From assembly GCF_921293095.1 (NCBI RefSeq), contig NC_060259.1, forward strand, positions 74,396,120 to 74,460,119: 64,000 nucleotides of DNA, in the 5' to 3' direction. Positions 31,551 through 42,185 of the stretch are shown here, piece after piece. The position numbers and the translations under genes were made by a program. The notes beneath the pieces were generated by a model. It did no database searches and was not told the origin of the DNA. It saw nothing but the letters and a program-made list of their open reading frames with translations. This DNA comes from Ischnura elegans. Taxonomy: Eukaryota > Arthropoda > Insecta > Odonata > Coenagrionidae. Within the stretch, counting starts at the first letter, position 1, and each line of letters opens with the position of its first letter.

Positions 31551-32984
31551 ATAAATACGAATATGAAAATTTCCATGTAGTTCACTCATTGTAGATGGAG
31601 CTCAACGCTTTTAAGCCACAAGCGTGTGAACTTCACACATAGAGATAAGGCAGACAGTTCCTATCCGCGAGTAAGCTCACATAACAAGGAGTTTTGTTCG
31701 GAGACGTTCAAAGGTTTCACACACATTTAACCCGGAACCCCTCGATCAGCAACCCGATCCTAAACCAACTGGGTCACCACGCTCCCCTGAAGTAGTTCAC
31801 GGCATTTTTTTTCTCTATTTTACTACCTCAGTGGAAAAGTATTAGCTGCGATTGGTCCCTTATTTTTAAATGAAAAATCTACAAAACATGAATAGATGAA
31901 ATAGACTATAGTCAACCATTCTTTTGTAGTATTGTCGATGATGCTGATTAGTAAAAAATCTCGAAATATCCTTAGTTACTTTCGAAAATGAGGCTTTTGA
32001 TTATGAACGAAGTAATACAAACTGTTTACATTTGATTATTGTGGGTCAGAATTTGCAGCTATTACGTAATATCTGAAATTTTAGGCTCGAAATTACGTAT
32101 GTTGGAAAAGTGGTGTAAAACGTTATTTTTATCTAATTATCTTAAATTCCACCAAAAAATTGGATAATGTCTCGTAATGAATGCACAAATCCATCCTTAT
32201 CCTTAATATCATGAAAATTTTGAGTGCACCACAGACAAGTTTTAGTAACAAAATAGGAACTGGCGATGATCTGCAGGGACACTTTTGACTGAGGTAGTGA
32301 GTGGGTATGTCCTCAGCTGACGTCTCTGCCAAAATAACCAAGCATCGATGGTGCAGTTGTTCTCCGGTAACGCATGGCAGTACCCATAACTAAGTTTGCA
32401 GTTAACTTATGGAATACATTCATACCCTACTGCATTCATTCCAAGTTTATCAAACTCCTTCTAAAAACTGTTCCTAGAAAATATAACATGACTTTACCAA
32501 GACGGAATGTTATCATCGCCCTAGAATAGTCAGCGTGAGAAACCGATTAGTAAGATCACCAGGCTCCTATTTCTGTATCATTCGTCACATTTTTTGCGCA
32601 CATGGAATATATTCAGTGATTAGTTTACTGTCTATTTGCCATGTAATTTGAAAAAGTAATGGAAAATTAACTGCATATGCTCATTCATTACGATGGCTTT
32701 CTATTGACCACCCGTTGTCTCGTTTGATGAACGCTTTTATGCAATAAAAGACGTTGACTCGAATATCATTACGCAATAAAAAATAAGATCAAGTCAATAA
32801 CATGGGGTATTACAGTGTGATAGTAAAATAATGTGGGGATTGGCGATGAAAAATTAGGTTTACTGAAGTTAACTAAGAGCTTCGAGGTCTTCTCGGAGCC
32901 TCACGAAAAATTTTTATTCTATACATTTAAAATATTGTCAAATATACCTCGATATTCCACAACCAATTTTTATAATTCAATAAG
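31551..32984. other. Unassigned non-coding stretch
   Basis: A+T-rich; no ORF above 70 codons with any recognisable feature. No SINE or TIR element seen. Confidence 0.45.
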
Positions 32985-33235
32985 ACCGAGGGATGTTATG
33001 GGTAGAGCGATTAGCCACTGCTCTGAGGGGCTTGGGTTTTAATCCTGGTTGAAGCCATTGGACACTCCCAACAAAAATCCTAGAAGTAAAAGGTTGGGTC
33101 TCTACCCAATATGGCTCTCTCCCCAAACTGTCACTTTCACACGCCTATGGCTCCAACATAGGGTGAGCTCCACCCTCACCTAGTCAAGCCAACCTTCGGG
33201 CTGAAAAATTGAGTGATTGAGTAACATTATGATTG
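32985..33235 (+). mobile_element. tRNA-derived SINE family S3
   Basis: GGTAGAGCGATTAGCCACTG (A-box region) and TTGGGTTTTAATCCTGG (degenerate B box) head a body with GGTTGGGTCTCTACCCAATA and GCTCCAACATAGGGTGAGC, then an AAAATTGAGTGATTGAG tail. The acceptor stem is absent, so it is not a working tRNA. Confidence 0.65.
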
Positions 33236-33314
33236 ATGCCGACTGACTAAGACCCTGCAGCCTGCTCTGAAGGAGCTATTTTTTTTAGATCGCTAAGTAT
33301 GCATCGACTATTTT

Positions 33315-33520
33315 AAGTATATAACAATAAGCACAAAGAAGACAAAGGTATTAGTACGCGATAGAGGAAAAGAAGTTAAGACTAACATTAAAATAGGTCT
33401 ACTAAAACTGGAAAACTGGAAAATGAGGATGAATCCTGTTATCTGCTAAGAGTGTAACTAGCGGTGGGAGAATCAGCGGAATAGCCCACACGAAGAGAGA
33501 ATTCTACTAAAACAAACAAA
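33315..33520 (+). pseudogene. Short RTE LINE scrap
   Basis: The plus strand reads KKTKVLVRDRGKEVKTNIKI with a following RISGIAHTKREFY, matching the KKTKILV...ISRIAQAKRAFYKK region of the RTE at 20121-23539. Strongly decayed. Confidence 0.65.
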
Positions 33521-34299
33521 AAAATTGATTTAGGAGTCGCATTAGATTAAAAAATAAATATTCACACAAAATAATTGATCGTAATATCCGTCAGAAAAGC
33601 ATCTACGTCTAACTTCATCGCATAGTTTCACATTCCCTCACTCCGGATGTCGCGTGAGTATATTATTCACAGATGAATTTTAAACTAGTTTGATACCCTT
33701 TGTTAATACAAAATAATTTAGGTATTTTGGAAATACGGCAGTTACCTTCTATAGTTAGGAATTATGAAGAGAGAAAGTAACATGGCAATTCGATGCATGA
33801 CACAGACTACTCATACGGTGAAGTATTTACTTCAAAACTCCGGAATTCAAAGCTACATAAGTAGAGAAACCCTATAATCGTGGAGCCAGATTCAGTTGGT
33901 CGTAAGCTATTTGCAGATGAAGCTAAAAATAGCTGCTGGTTTCACCACTTTCTCCTCTACAATTGCGTACATTTATGTTGGAATATCCTGTGTAACTGAT
34001 GACAGGATGCGTTTCACGTCATGTCAGCACATACTCCTAATTTTTCAACGAGACAGTTCTTCACAAAAACTTTCCACTCATTTCCTCAGTTTCATTCCTT
34101 ACATTCTTTCTGGAGGACTCACACACTTCGCTCATCCTTCCAGCAACATACCATTTGCAGACCCGAGAAAGGCAAGTGGACAATGTTGGAAGCAGTAATT
34201 TGGAGATAAACAGGAATCACCGATTATACCTGATCTCTCACCGCGTAAGCAGCACATCTGCGGCACCGTGGGGATAGGGATCCTGATATGTATTTCCCT
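33521..34299. other. Unassigned non-coding stretch
   Basis: The overlapping open frames 33896-34198 and 34021-34209 share no recognisable domain. No repeat match was seen in the window. Confidence 0.4.
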
Positions 34300-34640
34300 C
34301 ACCGCCATCTTGGATGATGCTTCCGGTGTCCTCGCCCCGTGGCACTGAATCTTGGGAGAAGGTCGCGACCCGCGTGTCTTCGGGATGGTGGCGTCAAACG
34401 CACGGCCGTTTCTGTGCGCTGCGTGATGCGTCGCGGGGTAAGTCGCGTCCGTACAGCGCGATCGAAGTCGGAGCGTTTGCCTCTCAAGTCTGTGGACGCG
34501 TCACGCCTCGCTAATAGGGATCACGGAGGGAGGGCGTCCTAAGCGGGGAGATGGGCCGTGAGGGGCGCAAAACGGATTACGGGAAAAGGCGACACATACT
34601 CGCCGTGCGCGTTCCATTCCGATTGGAGGACTGTCCGTGT
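34300..34640. promoter_or_regulatory. CpG-rich island-like segment
   Basis: This stretch is sharply richer in G+C and CpG (GTCGCGACCCGCG, GATGCGTCGCGGG, GTCCGTACAGCGCGATCG) than the A+T-rich DNA on both sides. It could be a CpG-island promoter or first exon of a gene, or a G+C-rich transposon part. All six frames hold short ORFs without recognisable content. Confidence 0.35.
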
Positions 34641-34744
34641 CGTCTCGAGTTTGTTACTCCCAAGTCATTCAGCTAACTACGGTTTTTAGACAGGCTGGCT
34701 TCGTGCCTCACTTTTAACACGGGAACCGCTGCAGGGATCAAAAC

Positions 34745-35370
34745 GATCCCTTTTCATTTTTAGTTAATTTTAAAAATTATTTGTTAAAAGTACGGGTTGG
34801 ATTTCTTATTTAAAAAAAAGGATTCCCTATTTTATTGTCATATGAAATTTTATCCTCATATGGGAAAAATGAGCCCTTTTATCTTCCTATTCTTCACACT
34901 TGCTAAGGGTAGACTTTTTCTAACTTTCGTGGTAATAGTTTCCTCATTTCAGATGAAATTTAATCGTCAATGGTCAAAATGACCCCTTCTAATTTCCACT
35001 CTATTATTTCACACTTGTTTCTTAAAACGATAGGTTTACTTTATTTGATTTCTTGTAAAAAGTTTCATCTTTCTTTATTGCACGCAATGTTATCCTCATT
35101 TGGTCAAAATTACCCCTCTAAGTTTCCTCTTAATTTTTTCCACAAATCTTTGTTTAAAAAACGGGGTGATTTTTTTTTAAATTTTCATGACAAGGCTTTC
35201 TCTTTTTCTTGAGATATGAAATGCTATACCTCATTGGTTTAACCGAAACCTTTTCAATATTCACCTTATAATGCCACACTTGTTCGTTAAAACTACTCAA
35301 TAAATTTTTCTAATTTTCATGAAAAGTGCTGATCCTCTTTTTCTTCTCATATGAAATGTTTACTGCATAG
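34745..35370. repeat. Diverged ~125-bp tandem array, about five units
   Basis: The marker TCATATGAAAT(G/T)TTATCCTCAT recurs, altered, at about 34839, 34951, 35080, 35212 and 35349 (spacing 112-137). Each unit also carries GGTCAAAATGACCCCT-like, CACACTTGTT(C/T)(G/C)TTAAAAC and TTTTCATGA blocks. The last unit degenerates into unique sequence. Confidence 0.75.
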
Positions 35371-35646
35371 GTTTTGTGCGATGGTCTACTTTTCGCGGCG
35401 AAAGGGAGTAATCTGTTTTCCAAATGGACTACTCTTAAAATCAACGAAAAAAGTTGTGAAAAAATATCATAAACACTGTTTAATACGGAGTGCCAACCTC
35501 AAAATGTGGAGAAAAATAAGACAACTTCAGCCCTTCAGTTCAAATCTAACAATTCATAGAAACAGAAAAAACAGCAAGGAACATTGGAGGAGCCAAAAAA
35601 TTGTAAAAGAGTGGAAAAATTAGGAGGGGTTAAATGTATCTCCGCC

Positions 35647-35913
35647 CAGTGGCGTAGCCAGGAATTTCGTTCGGGGGGGGGGGGGGGGGGGGGGTGTCCG
35701 AAATCAGAGGTGAAATTTTTTGAAAAAACAGGGTACTAATTAGAGGGTTTTAAACTAATTTTAATGCTTTTCATAATCGAAAAAACTTCATTTGTTAAAA
35801 AAATATTTTTTAAATTCATCATTTTTTCTATATTTTGTCATCTTTTATGGGAAAAAATAATTGTGTTTTCATATTTCGGGGGGGTCCAGACCCTCCCCTT
35901 TGCTACGCCACTG
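35647..35913. mobile_element. hAT-like MITE family C, copy 2
   Basis: CAGTGGCGTAGCCAGGAATT and the complement of CAGTGGCGTAGCAAAGG bound it. Flanks TCTCCGCC (35639-35646) and CCTCCGCC (35914-35921) match at seven of eight positions. It is closely related to 10832-11117. A run of more than 15 G follows the left TIR. Confidence 0.85.
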
Positions 35914-35999
35914 CCTCCGCCCCATGCAACGGGATGCGAAAAAGTTCGCGATTGTATTGTTATAGATGGCATCAGGATTGTCCTGTCATATACTTACAT

Positions 36000-36100
36000 A
36001 GGGGTTTACAACTGAGTAACTGCCTCTATAGTAGCCGACGTTTCAGAGGGCTACTAGCTCTTCGTCATCAGGGCTGATGTTATCATATATTTCTGAATAT
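36000..36100 (-). mobile_element. Penelope-like terminal remnant with hammerhead-like motif
   Basis: On the minus strand: AGCC, CTGATGA (complement of 36065-36071), a long spacer with CGAAGAGC and AGCCCTCT, GAAAC (complement of 36040-36044), GTC and GGCT. The core is exact and stem I (AGCC/GGCT) can pair. Only the terminal region of an element is seen. Confidence 0.5.
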
Positions 36101-36283
36101 CGCTCCTGTACATGAAATTACTATCCCAGGTTTGAGAGATCACCACGGAAAGCGACTGGCCCGTAATTATGACGGCCGACAGGTTCGAAGAATGTGTGTA
36201 GAAATTGCATTCAGAAGATACGAAGAGAATTAAAGGATTTGGGAAATCAGAGGCTACACAAGAATGATCAGATATACATTAGG

Positions 36284-36893
36284 GTAGGCCGAAAAAAGGT
36301 TTTTTTCCTGATCAAATTTGCCCTGCGCGGGAAAGTAGCGAAATGATATAAGGATCTCGCACACAAATGTTTTTTCAAATCGGATGATATTAACCACTGC
36401 CGCCCATGCTCTAAAGTTTAAAATTTTGCGAAAAATCAGGCTGATTTCCGAATCAAACAGCTATGAAGACGAATTTTATGAAAATATGGGGTAATGGATA
36501 ATATTAAAGAGTGTATACATGTTTATAGTTTATAAAAATGAAATTCGAAGTTTATTTGACAAAACCCGACTCATCCGCGAGGCCATAGAAATAAAGAAAA
36601 ACAAGAACAACTACAATAGAGATACCGGATTAAGAATCAGCAATACTTGGAACCCAGTCATCCGCAGCATTTCGTTATCTTCCCCCTCCAGTCCTAACTC
36701 CTCACACCCTCCGCCCACCCCTCCCACCTGAAATATAAAAAAAGGCAGCAAAAAACCAATCCCAACATTATTCCCTTGAAAAAGTAACCAGCAGTCGGTC
36801 GCGAAACGTCGGTGCAATCTCCACTACGACTCGCGGCATATTTGACAAAATCTATGGTTCAAACAGTGTCTATGAATTAACAACAAAATTAGA
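36284..36893 (+). pseudogene. Penelope-like element 3' end, inserted in repeat P
   Basis: The plus frame 36540-36728 reads TRLIREAIEIKKNKNNYNRD then GLRISNTWNPVI, the conserved Penelope C-terminus (EAIEI...NRD.G..(I/L)S..W.P). After the stop comes a region ending in a hammerhead-like CGCGAAACGTCGG (GAAAC at 36803-36807), whose upstream core is degenerate (CTTGAAAA). Insert boundaries come from comparison with repeat P copy 1. This is a different lineage from the minus-strand element at 7-13 kb. Confidence 0.75.
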
Positions 36894-37087
36894 GTATAGA
36901 AGAATGTATATTATACATGTCGTTCAACAAATATTCCCGGAGTCCCTTACGAACTCTCACAGCTTGAGTCAGGGGCGAGTCAGCAATAGGATCGACTTTA
37001 CCTCACGTGAAGTTGCATATAGCCGTAGGATAAACTGCATCCCGTTGATCCTGTCGTTTACGTAGGTATTTCAGATGTGTACAACGA

Positions 37088-37396
37088 CAGGGGCGCAGGT
37101 AAGAATTAAGGCTAGAGGAGGGGGGGGTTTAGGCGCAACTAATACTTACGTGTGTGGGGGTATCGTATACCCGCCAGGGTAAGCAAGAGTTACGGGGACC
37201 CTCCTCCAGAAAAATTTTAAGAATAATGGTTCAAAATGGCGAGTTTTACGGCTTTCTGAGGGATATTTGATTAATCCTAACACTATTCTATTAGTAATAC
37301 TGATCCAAAATAAGTAAAATGGATTAAACTTAAAAATTTCTCTGAGCACTGAAAGGGGGGGGTTATCCCCCAAACCCCCCCCTCGCTGCACCACTG
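37088..37396. mobile_element. hAT-like MITE family G, copy 2
   Basis: CAGGGGCGCAGGTAAGAATT and the complement of CAGTGGTGCAGCGAGG bound it. Flanks TACAACGA (37080-37087) and TACAACAA (37397-37404) match at seven of eight positions. The empty site is visible in repeat P copy 1 near 29447. Confidence 0.85.
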
Positions 37397-38139
37397 TACA
37401 ACAAGGCAGTTATGTCCCAGCTAATGAGGTGGTGTACAGAGATAGTAAAACATATTTTAGGGGTTACATCAGCCGCCAGGTGATATTCCAAAATATTAAA
37501 TTGTTGAAGGAGGTGTTGTTGCGAAAATCATATTCTTAAAACTTTATCACTTTGATTTCTATTAAAAATATTCCTGGAGGTAATGGGTAAAATATAGGTA
37601 AGGCCACTCACAGTTGGGATTTTTGGCGAAAGCAGCGCCATGGTAATTGTTTTGGGTGGAATGTAAGATTTGGGGGTATTTTAAAATTGCGTTTATACTT
37701 CGAAAGTGAGATGAGTTTAGCTACAGCTTCCGTTTTAATTAGTGATTGACTATAAAAAGCAATTTTTAATATTATTTTAACTGAAACTTGCAAGATCAAA
37801 CACTTGGAGCCGATTTTAAAATTTACCCTCCAGTTTCGCCTATTTGGAAATATTTTTCATGAAACTTGATGGAAAAAAGAAATTTTTTATGCCATGCTAT
37901 GCCCAAATAGTTTAAAATATTTCCCCTTGCTGTGAATCAATCGTTTCTCTTCTTGATATCATATATCCATTCCATTTCCCATTCAAGTTTCAACCCTAAG
38001 TTGGTTTTTCTAGTCTAAGGGCAGAGCTCATCCCAGAATAAGCCAAAGGTGTATGAATAATGCACAATTAGGGTAAAGAGGAACCTCATATCAACTTATA
38101 GTATTATACCTTGATATGTGGTATATCTACAGTATATCC

Positions 38140-38390
38140 ATTGACGTAGTGTTTCCATTTTGCTCGGATACGTGAGGGTAAAGCTCACCTCTTACTAAGC
38201 CATCGGCATGTGGATTTTGCACACCCAGGATAGGGGAGATGTTTAATTTCCCTAGGTCGCCTCTCTTTCTTATATATGTGCATTTAAGGGCTTCATTTCC
38301 ACTTGAACTGGTGCCTTTCCATCAGCAGGTAAATGCTCTACCCACTACGCCATCACACTCCCCTTTCCCAACATAATTATCACCATCATT
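38140..38390 (-). mobile_element. tRNA-derived SINE family S2, copy 2
   Basis: The minus strand has GATGGCGTAGTGGGTAGAGC (A box), ACCTGCTGATGG and CAGTTCAAGTGG (B box), then a body with CCTATCCTGGGTGTGCAAAA and GGTGAGCTTTACCCTCACG. The 3' half aligns with 17580-17640. Confidence 0.7.
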
Positions 38391-38874
38391 GCAGCATACC
38401 TATATTATGCAGAGTTAATAGTGGTGGAATTCACACCAATTGCTATGGGAAAAAATAACTCTTGTACCTTGAATAATGTAACCACTGCCCTTTGGCTTTC
38501 CAGACCACTGCAATACACTACCCAAAATCCTTTTTCTTGCCAGTAAATTCTTTTCTCCCACGACAACTCCTATTACTAAATATATTTTGCCTTCAATGCC
38601 TATAAAGTGTGGCTATTTCCTTCACCAAAGAGGGGGAATTCCCCTTTGAATAAAATACAAAAATTCAAGTGATGGATTGGAATTTTTCCATATTGAAATA
38701 AGTAATAGCAATTTTCCATGATTATTGCTATCATGCCTTGTATTTTTAATAGTTTACTCTCTCTATATATTGGAACACATACATAACAGCAATAATGGTG
38801 GCAAATTGCAAGTATGTACTTATTTCAAAGAATGGTCTTTGCAAAGAGTAAGGGGCGAATTTTGTACAGGGGCA

Positions 38875-39732
38875 TTAACCCTTTTGTGCCGGATGTCGGC
38901 TAGAGCCAACGGACATTTTCATGTGCAGGACACCTAACGTCGGATATAGCTGTCATGGGTTTTTCAATGCAAACGACCAGGCGTCGGCTCTGGCCGACGA
39001 GAGGGAAGGGAAGTGACCGCTGAGGTAGCAATTGTCGGATGCATGCAGGCCCAGCCTGAGACCCAGCTTGGCAAGTCCTTAGGGCCACTCTTCAGCAATT
39101 AATTCCGACCCATCCACTCATTTACGATCATCCTCACCGCAGGAATCTGTTGCGAAGTGTTTACCTATATTGTCAATAGTTTTTTCAATGATATATTTTG
39201 TTGCATGCTACAATTTTTTTATACTTTGCAATGAATTCTTCGTTTTTTTCTGTGCGTGAGCAATTTTTAAACGAAATTTTATCGTTGAAAATATGTAATG
39301 GGCTTCCGAACCTATATCTTTATTACCGTGCATTTACCAACTTTGTTGTTATCAACGTTAGAAACCTGTTCAAAATTCCACGATTCTAAAAAAAATGCTA
39401 CATAACTATTTTTAGTATATATTGTATTCTTAGTATTATTTGAAGAGTATATGTATTATTGAAAATCAAATACAATGTTTCATTGAAAAATACACAGGCA
39501 ATGCAATGAGTTGACTGTGGATTTGTGCTATGATAGGGTTAGAGGGCCTAGTTCAGTGGCTGGGGTAAGGGATGTCCGCCCCATTGAGCTGGGTCCAAAA
39601 TCTGAGTGATGAGAATACCAGGGTAACTCCATCCCAGAAAAGAGATCCATACAGAGAGGTTTAAAATATTCTCATGCTACTCTTAGCACGGAAAACGTTT
39701 TCCAAACATAGGTTCCAGCAGGAAAGGTTTAA
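38875..39732. mobile_element. piggyBac-like non-autonomous element (TTAA), copy 1
   Basis: It lies between TTAA at 38875-38878 and 39729-39732. The left TIR CCCTTTTGTGCCGG and the right complement of ACCTTTCCTGCTGG are similar. The middle block (GTGCGTGAGCAATTTTTAAACG, ATCAACGTTAGAA) is shared with the element at 55506-56294. No transposase coding. Confidence 0.65.
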
Positions 39733-40104
39733 ATACCACGAACCTATGGGATATAAAATCAGTTCTTATAACTCTCAACGTTATCAAAAATTTTCATATT
39801 TATTAGCCCAATAGTTTTTGTAGCCTTAAATGTCTAAAATTTTGCCATTTCATCTTTTGTTAAGAAAAAAACAATGAAATTTTAGGCTCCAAAATGCATC
39901 AAAAATTGGTATTTTTAAAACTTTTACAAGAGACAACAGCCATCTCTCCCAGCTATTAATACTCCCTGGACCCAGATCATGACCTCTCCCCAAATTTGAT
40001 TTTGAATCCAACCCCGGTCCATGCCGGGTTTGAATTGTAGACAAGATAAATAATGTTTTAATTTAAAAAATTACATACATGTCTAACTTGTGATGGCAGC
40101 CGGC
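39733..40104. other. Unassigned non-coding stretch
   Basis: Nothing recognised apart from short open frames. Confidence 0.4.
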
Positions 40105-40290
40105 CAACATTGCCAACTTTGGTGACGTTGGGGTAAAGTCCTCGCCTGCCAAGAAAGAAGTTGCAGGTTCAAGTCCCACCTATGTGGGTTGCCCCTATCC
40201 AGGCCATAGTTGTTGTGTAATTGTTAAATGTGTTGAACACCCTTATGTAAAATGGCACATACGAGGGTAAACTCAATACTAAGGTCTCCA
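40105..40290 (+). mobile_element. tRNA-derived SINE family S4
   Basis: GGTGACGTTGGGGTAAAGTC (A-box region) and GCAGGTTCAAGTCCCACC (good B box) are followed by GTTGTTGTGTAATTGTTAAA and a GGCACATACGAGGG tail. No acceptor stem. Confidence 0.7.
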
Positions 40291-40461
40291 ATTTTTTTGT
40301 CATCGGATGTGACATTTATTCATATTGTGGGATACATACATCATAAGAAAGGCTATGGCTACAGCTATTTTTTGATGTTGGAACCCTGGTGCTCAATAAC
40401 TTTTCTCATCCACACGATTTAATTTTGAGTCCTGTCATCAAACCAGCTTCCGTCTACATAG

Positions 40462-40802
40462 GTGTTGACCTCCTCTAGCACCTCGTCATCCGTCGCAAAT
40501 TCATCCCTCGTAGTTGTTTCTTCAGGGCGAGCAGCATGTGGAAATCACTGGGTGATAGAGTCTAAAAAAATCATCTCCTTCCTCTTCAAAACAGCACTCA
40601 ACTTATTCCGCTCATTCTACATGTTGCCTGTGGTGATCTTCATTGAGCTGTTTGGGCGCCCACCTGACAGTGGACAATTTGCACAGCTGGAAAGGAACTT
40701 GTGGCACCACTTACAAACATTTTTAACATCCCTCCATTTTTTAACATGAACTTTAACCAATTGGTGATAAATGTCGTTAGGTGCCACCTTTTTCCTGGTC
40801 AA
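40462..40802 (-). pseudogene. Decayed MADF/Myb-SANT-like ORF fragment
   Basis: On the minus strand the frame MTRKKVAPNDIYHQLVKVHV, KKWRDVKNVCKWCHKF and, after an intervening stop, NKLSAVLKRKEMIFLD has the aromatic spacing of MADF/Myb-SANT-like DNA-binding domains (W..V...Y/C.....K). Such domains accompany Harbinger-type transposases and also occur in host genes. The resemblance is weak; the plus-strand ORF 40462-40749 may equally be meaningless. Confidence 0.25.
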
Positions 40803-41140
40803 AAATCATATGACAGACCGGATATCACACCTGGTTGGGGAAGTGGGGGTACATAGCTCCATGGAGACGGCTACTATGCCAACTATGAGCGGTCGACAAT
40901 GCTTCACGGAATTTAAGGGTGGTAATGGAGGAACCAAGGAACATGGTGGTGATGGTGGATCGGGCTTAGCACTTCATGCGGCGACTCAACAACTTAGGAG
41001 ACTTTACTTTTAAGTTTACCTTTGTATGTGCTGTATTCATTGGTATAGGAATAAATGAAAGAATAAAAATAAAGAACTCCTTTGGCTGACGATTAAAAAC
41101 ATAATGTAATTTTAATTTCCTCCACCACAGGCATTACAAT

Positions 41141-41350
41141 CAGGGCCAGATTTACCGTAAGGCAAAATAGGCACATGCCTAGGGGCATCGCAGTCCAAGG
41201 GGCGCCTCCAGTTAGGCAACCGGCCATGATCTGTACTGGAGGTACATTGAAGTGCACCCCCATCAGCAGGCTTATTATGTGGGTTCCATCTGCCTGCAGG
41301 TGCCCTCTTTGCTAGGGCTTTAAATGTGCTAAGTTAGGATTATCACAGAA
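41141..41350. mobile_element. Possible hAT-like MITE, one end seen
   Basis: CAGGGCCAGATTTACCG followed by AGGCACATGCCTAGGGGC resembles the start of common CAGGGCC-type MITEs. A convincing right TIR was not found. Confidence 0.3.
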
Positions 41351-41462
41351 CTTGAGGGAAAATTTTGAAGTAGTTCTCGTTGTGCTTGAGGCAGGCCCCG
41401 TTATGCCTTCATTCATGTTTTTAATCTGCACTTTAATTTCTCTAGAAGATATTGTAGGAAGA

Positions 41463-41766
41463 CAGTGGCACAGTGAGGGGGGGGGGGGGTTTGGGCGGGT
41501 AAAACCCCTCCCAGAGCTTAGAGAAATTTTTAAGTTTAACCCATTTTACTTAATTAGATTAATATTACTTATAGAAGAATGTAAGGATTATACAAATATT
41601 ACTCAGAAGGCCGTAGAACTCACCATTTTGAACCATTTATCTTAAGAATTTTCTGGGGGAGGGCCCTGCACCTCCAGCTTCCCCTGGCGGGTATTCCATA
41701 CCCCCTTACTCCCCAGTATTAGTTGTGCTTAAAACCCCCTAGCCTTAATTCCTAGCTGCACCCCTG
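41463..41766 (-). mobile_element. hAT-like MITE family G, copy 3 (reverse)
   Basis: The left end CAGTGGCACAGTGAGGGG and right end CTTAATTCCTAGCTGCACCC correspond to the other family G copies in reverse orientation. TATTAGTTGTGC and GGTATTCCATAC are shared. No TSD is evident. Confidence 0.75.
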
Positions 41767-41876
41767 GCCTGCAGTATTCCCTGTCCTCCAACTAATGCTG
41801 AAAAAGGTGTGGGTGTCAAGGGATTACAACCCTCCTCAGAAATGTTTGGGGGAAAACTATATCCCCTGATTAGTGT

Positions 41877-42185
41877 TAGGGGCACAGCTAGGAATTGAGG
41901 TTAGGGGTTTTTTAGGCGTAACTAATACTGGGAGGTCTGGAGGGTATGGAATACCTGCTAGGATAAGCAGGGGGTGCGCGGGCCGTTGCTCACATGTTTA
42001 AAAGTTGTAAGATAATTGGTTCAAAATGGAGAGTTTTACAGGTCTCGGAGGGATATTTTATTAATCTTTTAACTAATCTGTAAGTAATATCAATCCAATT
42101 AAGTGAAATGGATTAAACTTAAATATTTCTCTGAGCTTTGGGGAGGGGTTTTATCCCCCAAAACCCCCTCCTCACTGCACCACTG
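41877..42185 (+). mobile_element. hAT-like MITE family G, copy 4
   Basis: TAGGGGCACAGCTAGGAATT at left and CTCACTGCACCACTG at right bound a body collinear with 11617-11925. Together with copy 3, only 110 bases away, it forms a head-to-head pair. The TSD is weak (ATTAGTGT/ATATATGT). Confidence 0.8.

Larger units (their letters stand above)
36184..37920. repeat. Interspersed repeat P, copy 2, with two insertions
   Basis: It matches 29168-30012 in order, but is interrupted by a Penelope-type fragment (36284-36893) and a hAT-like MITE (37088-37396). Comparing the two copies gives both insertion points directly: ATACAT near 36275/36890 and TACAAC at 37080/37397. Confidence 0.8.
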
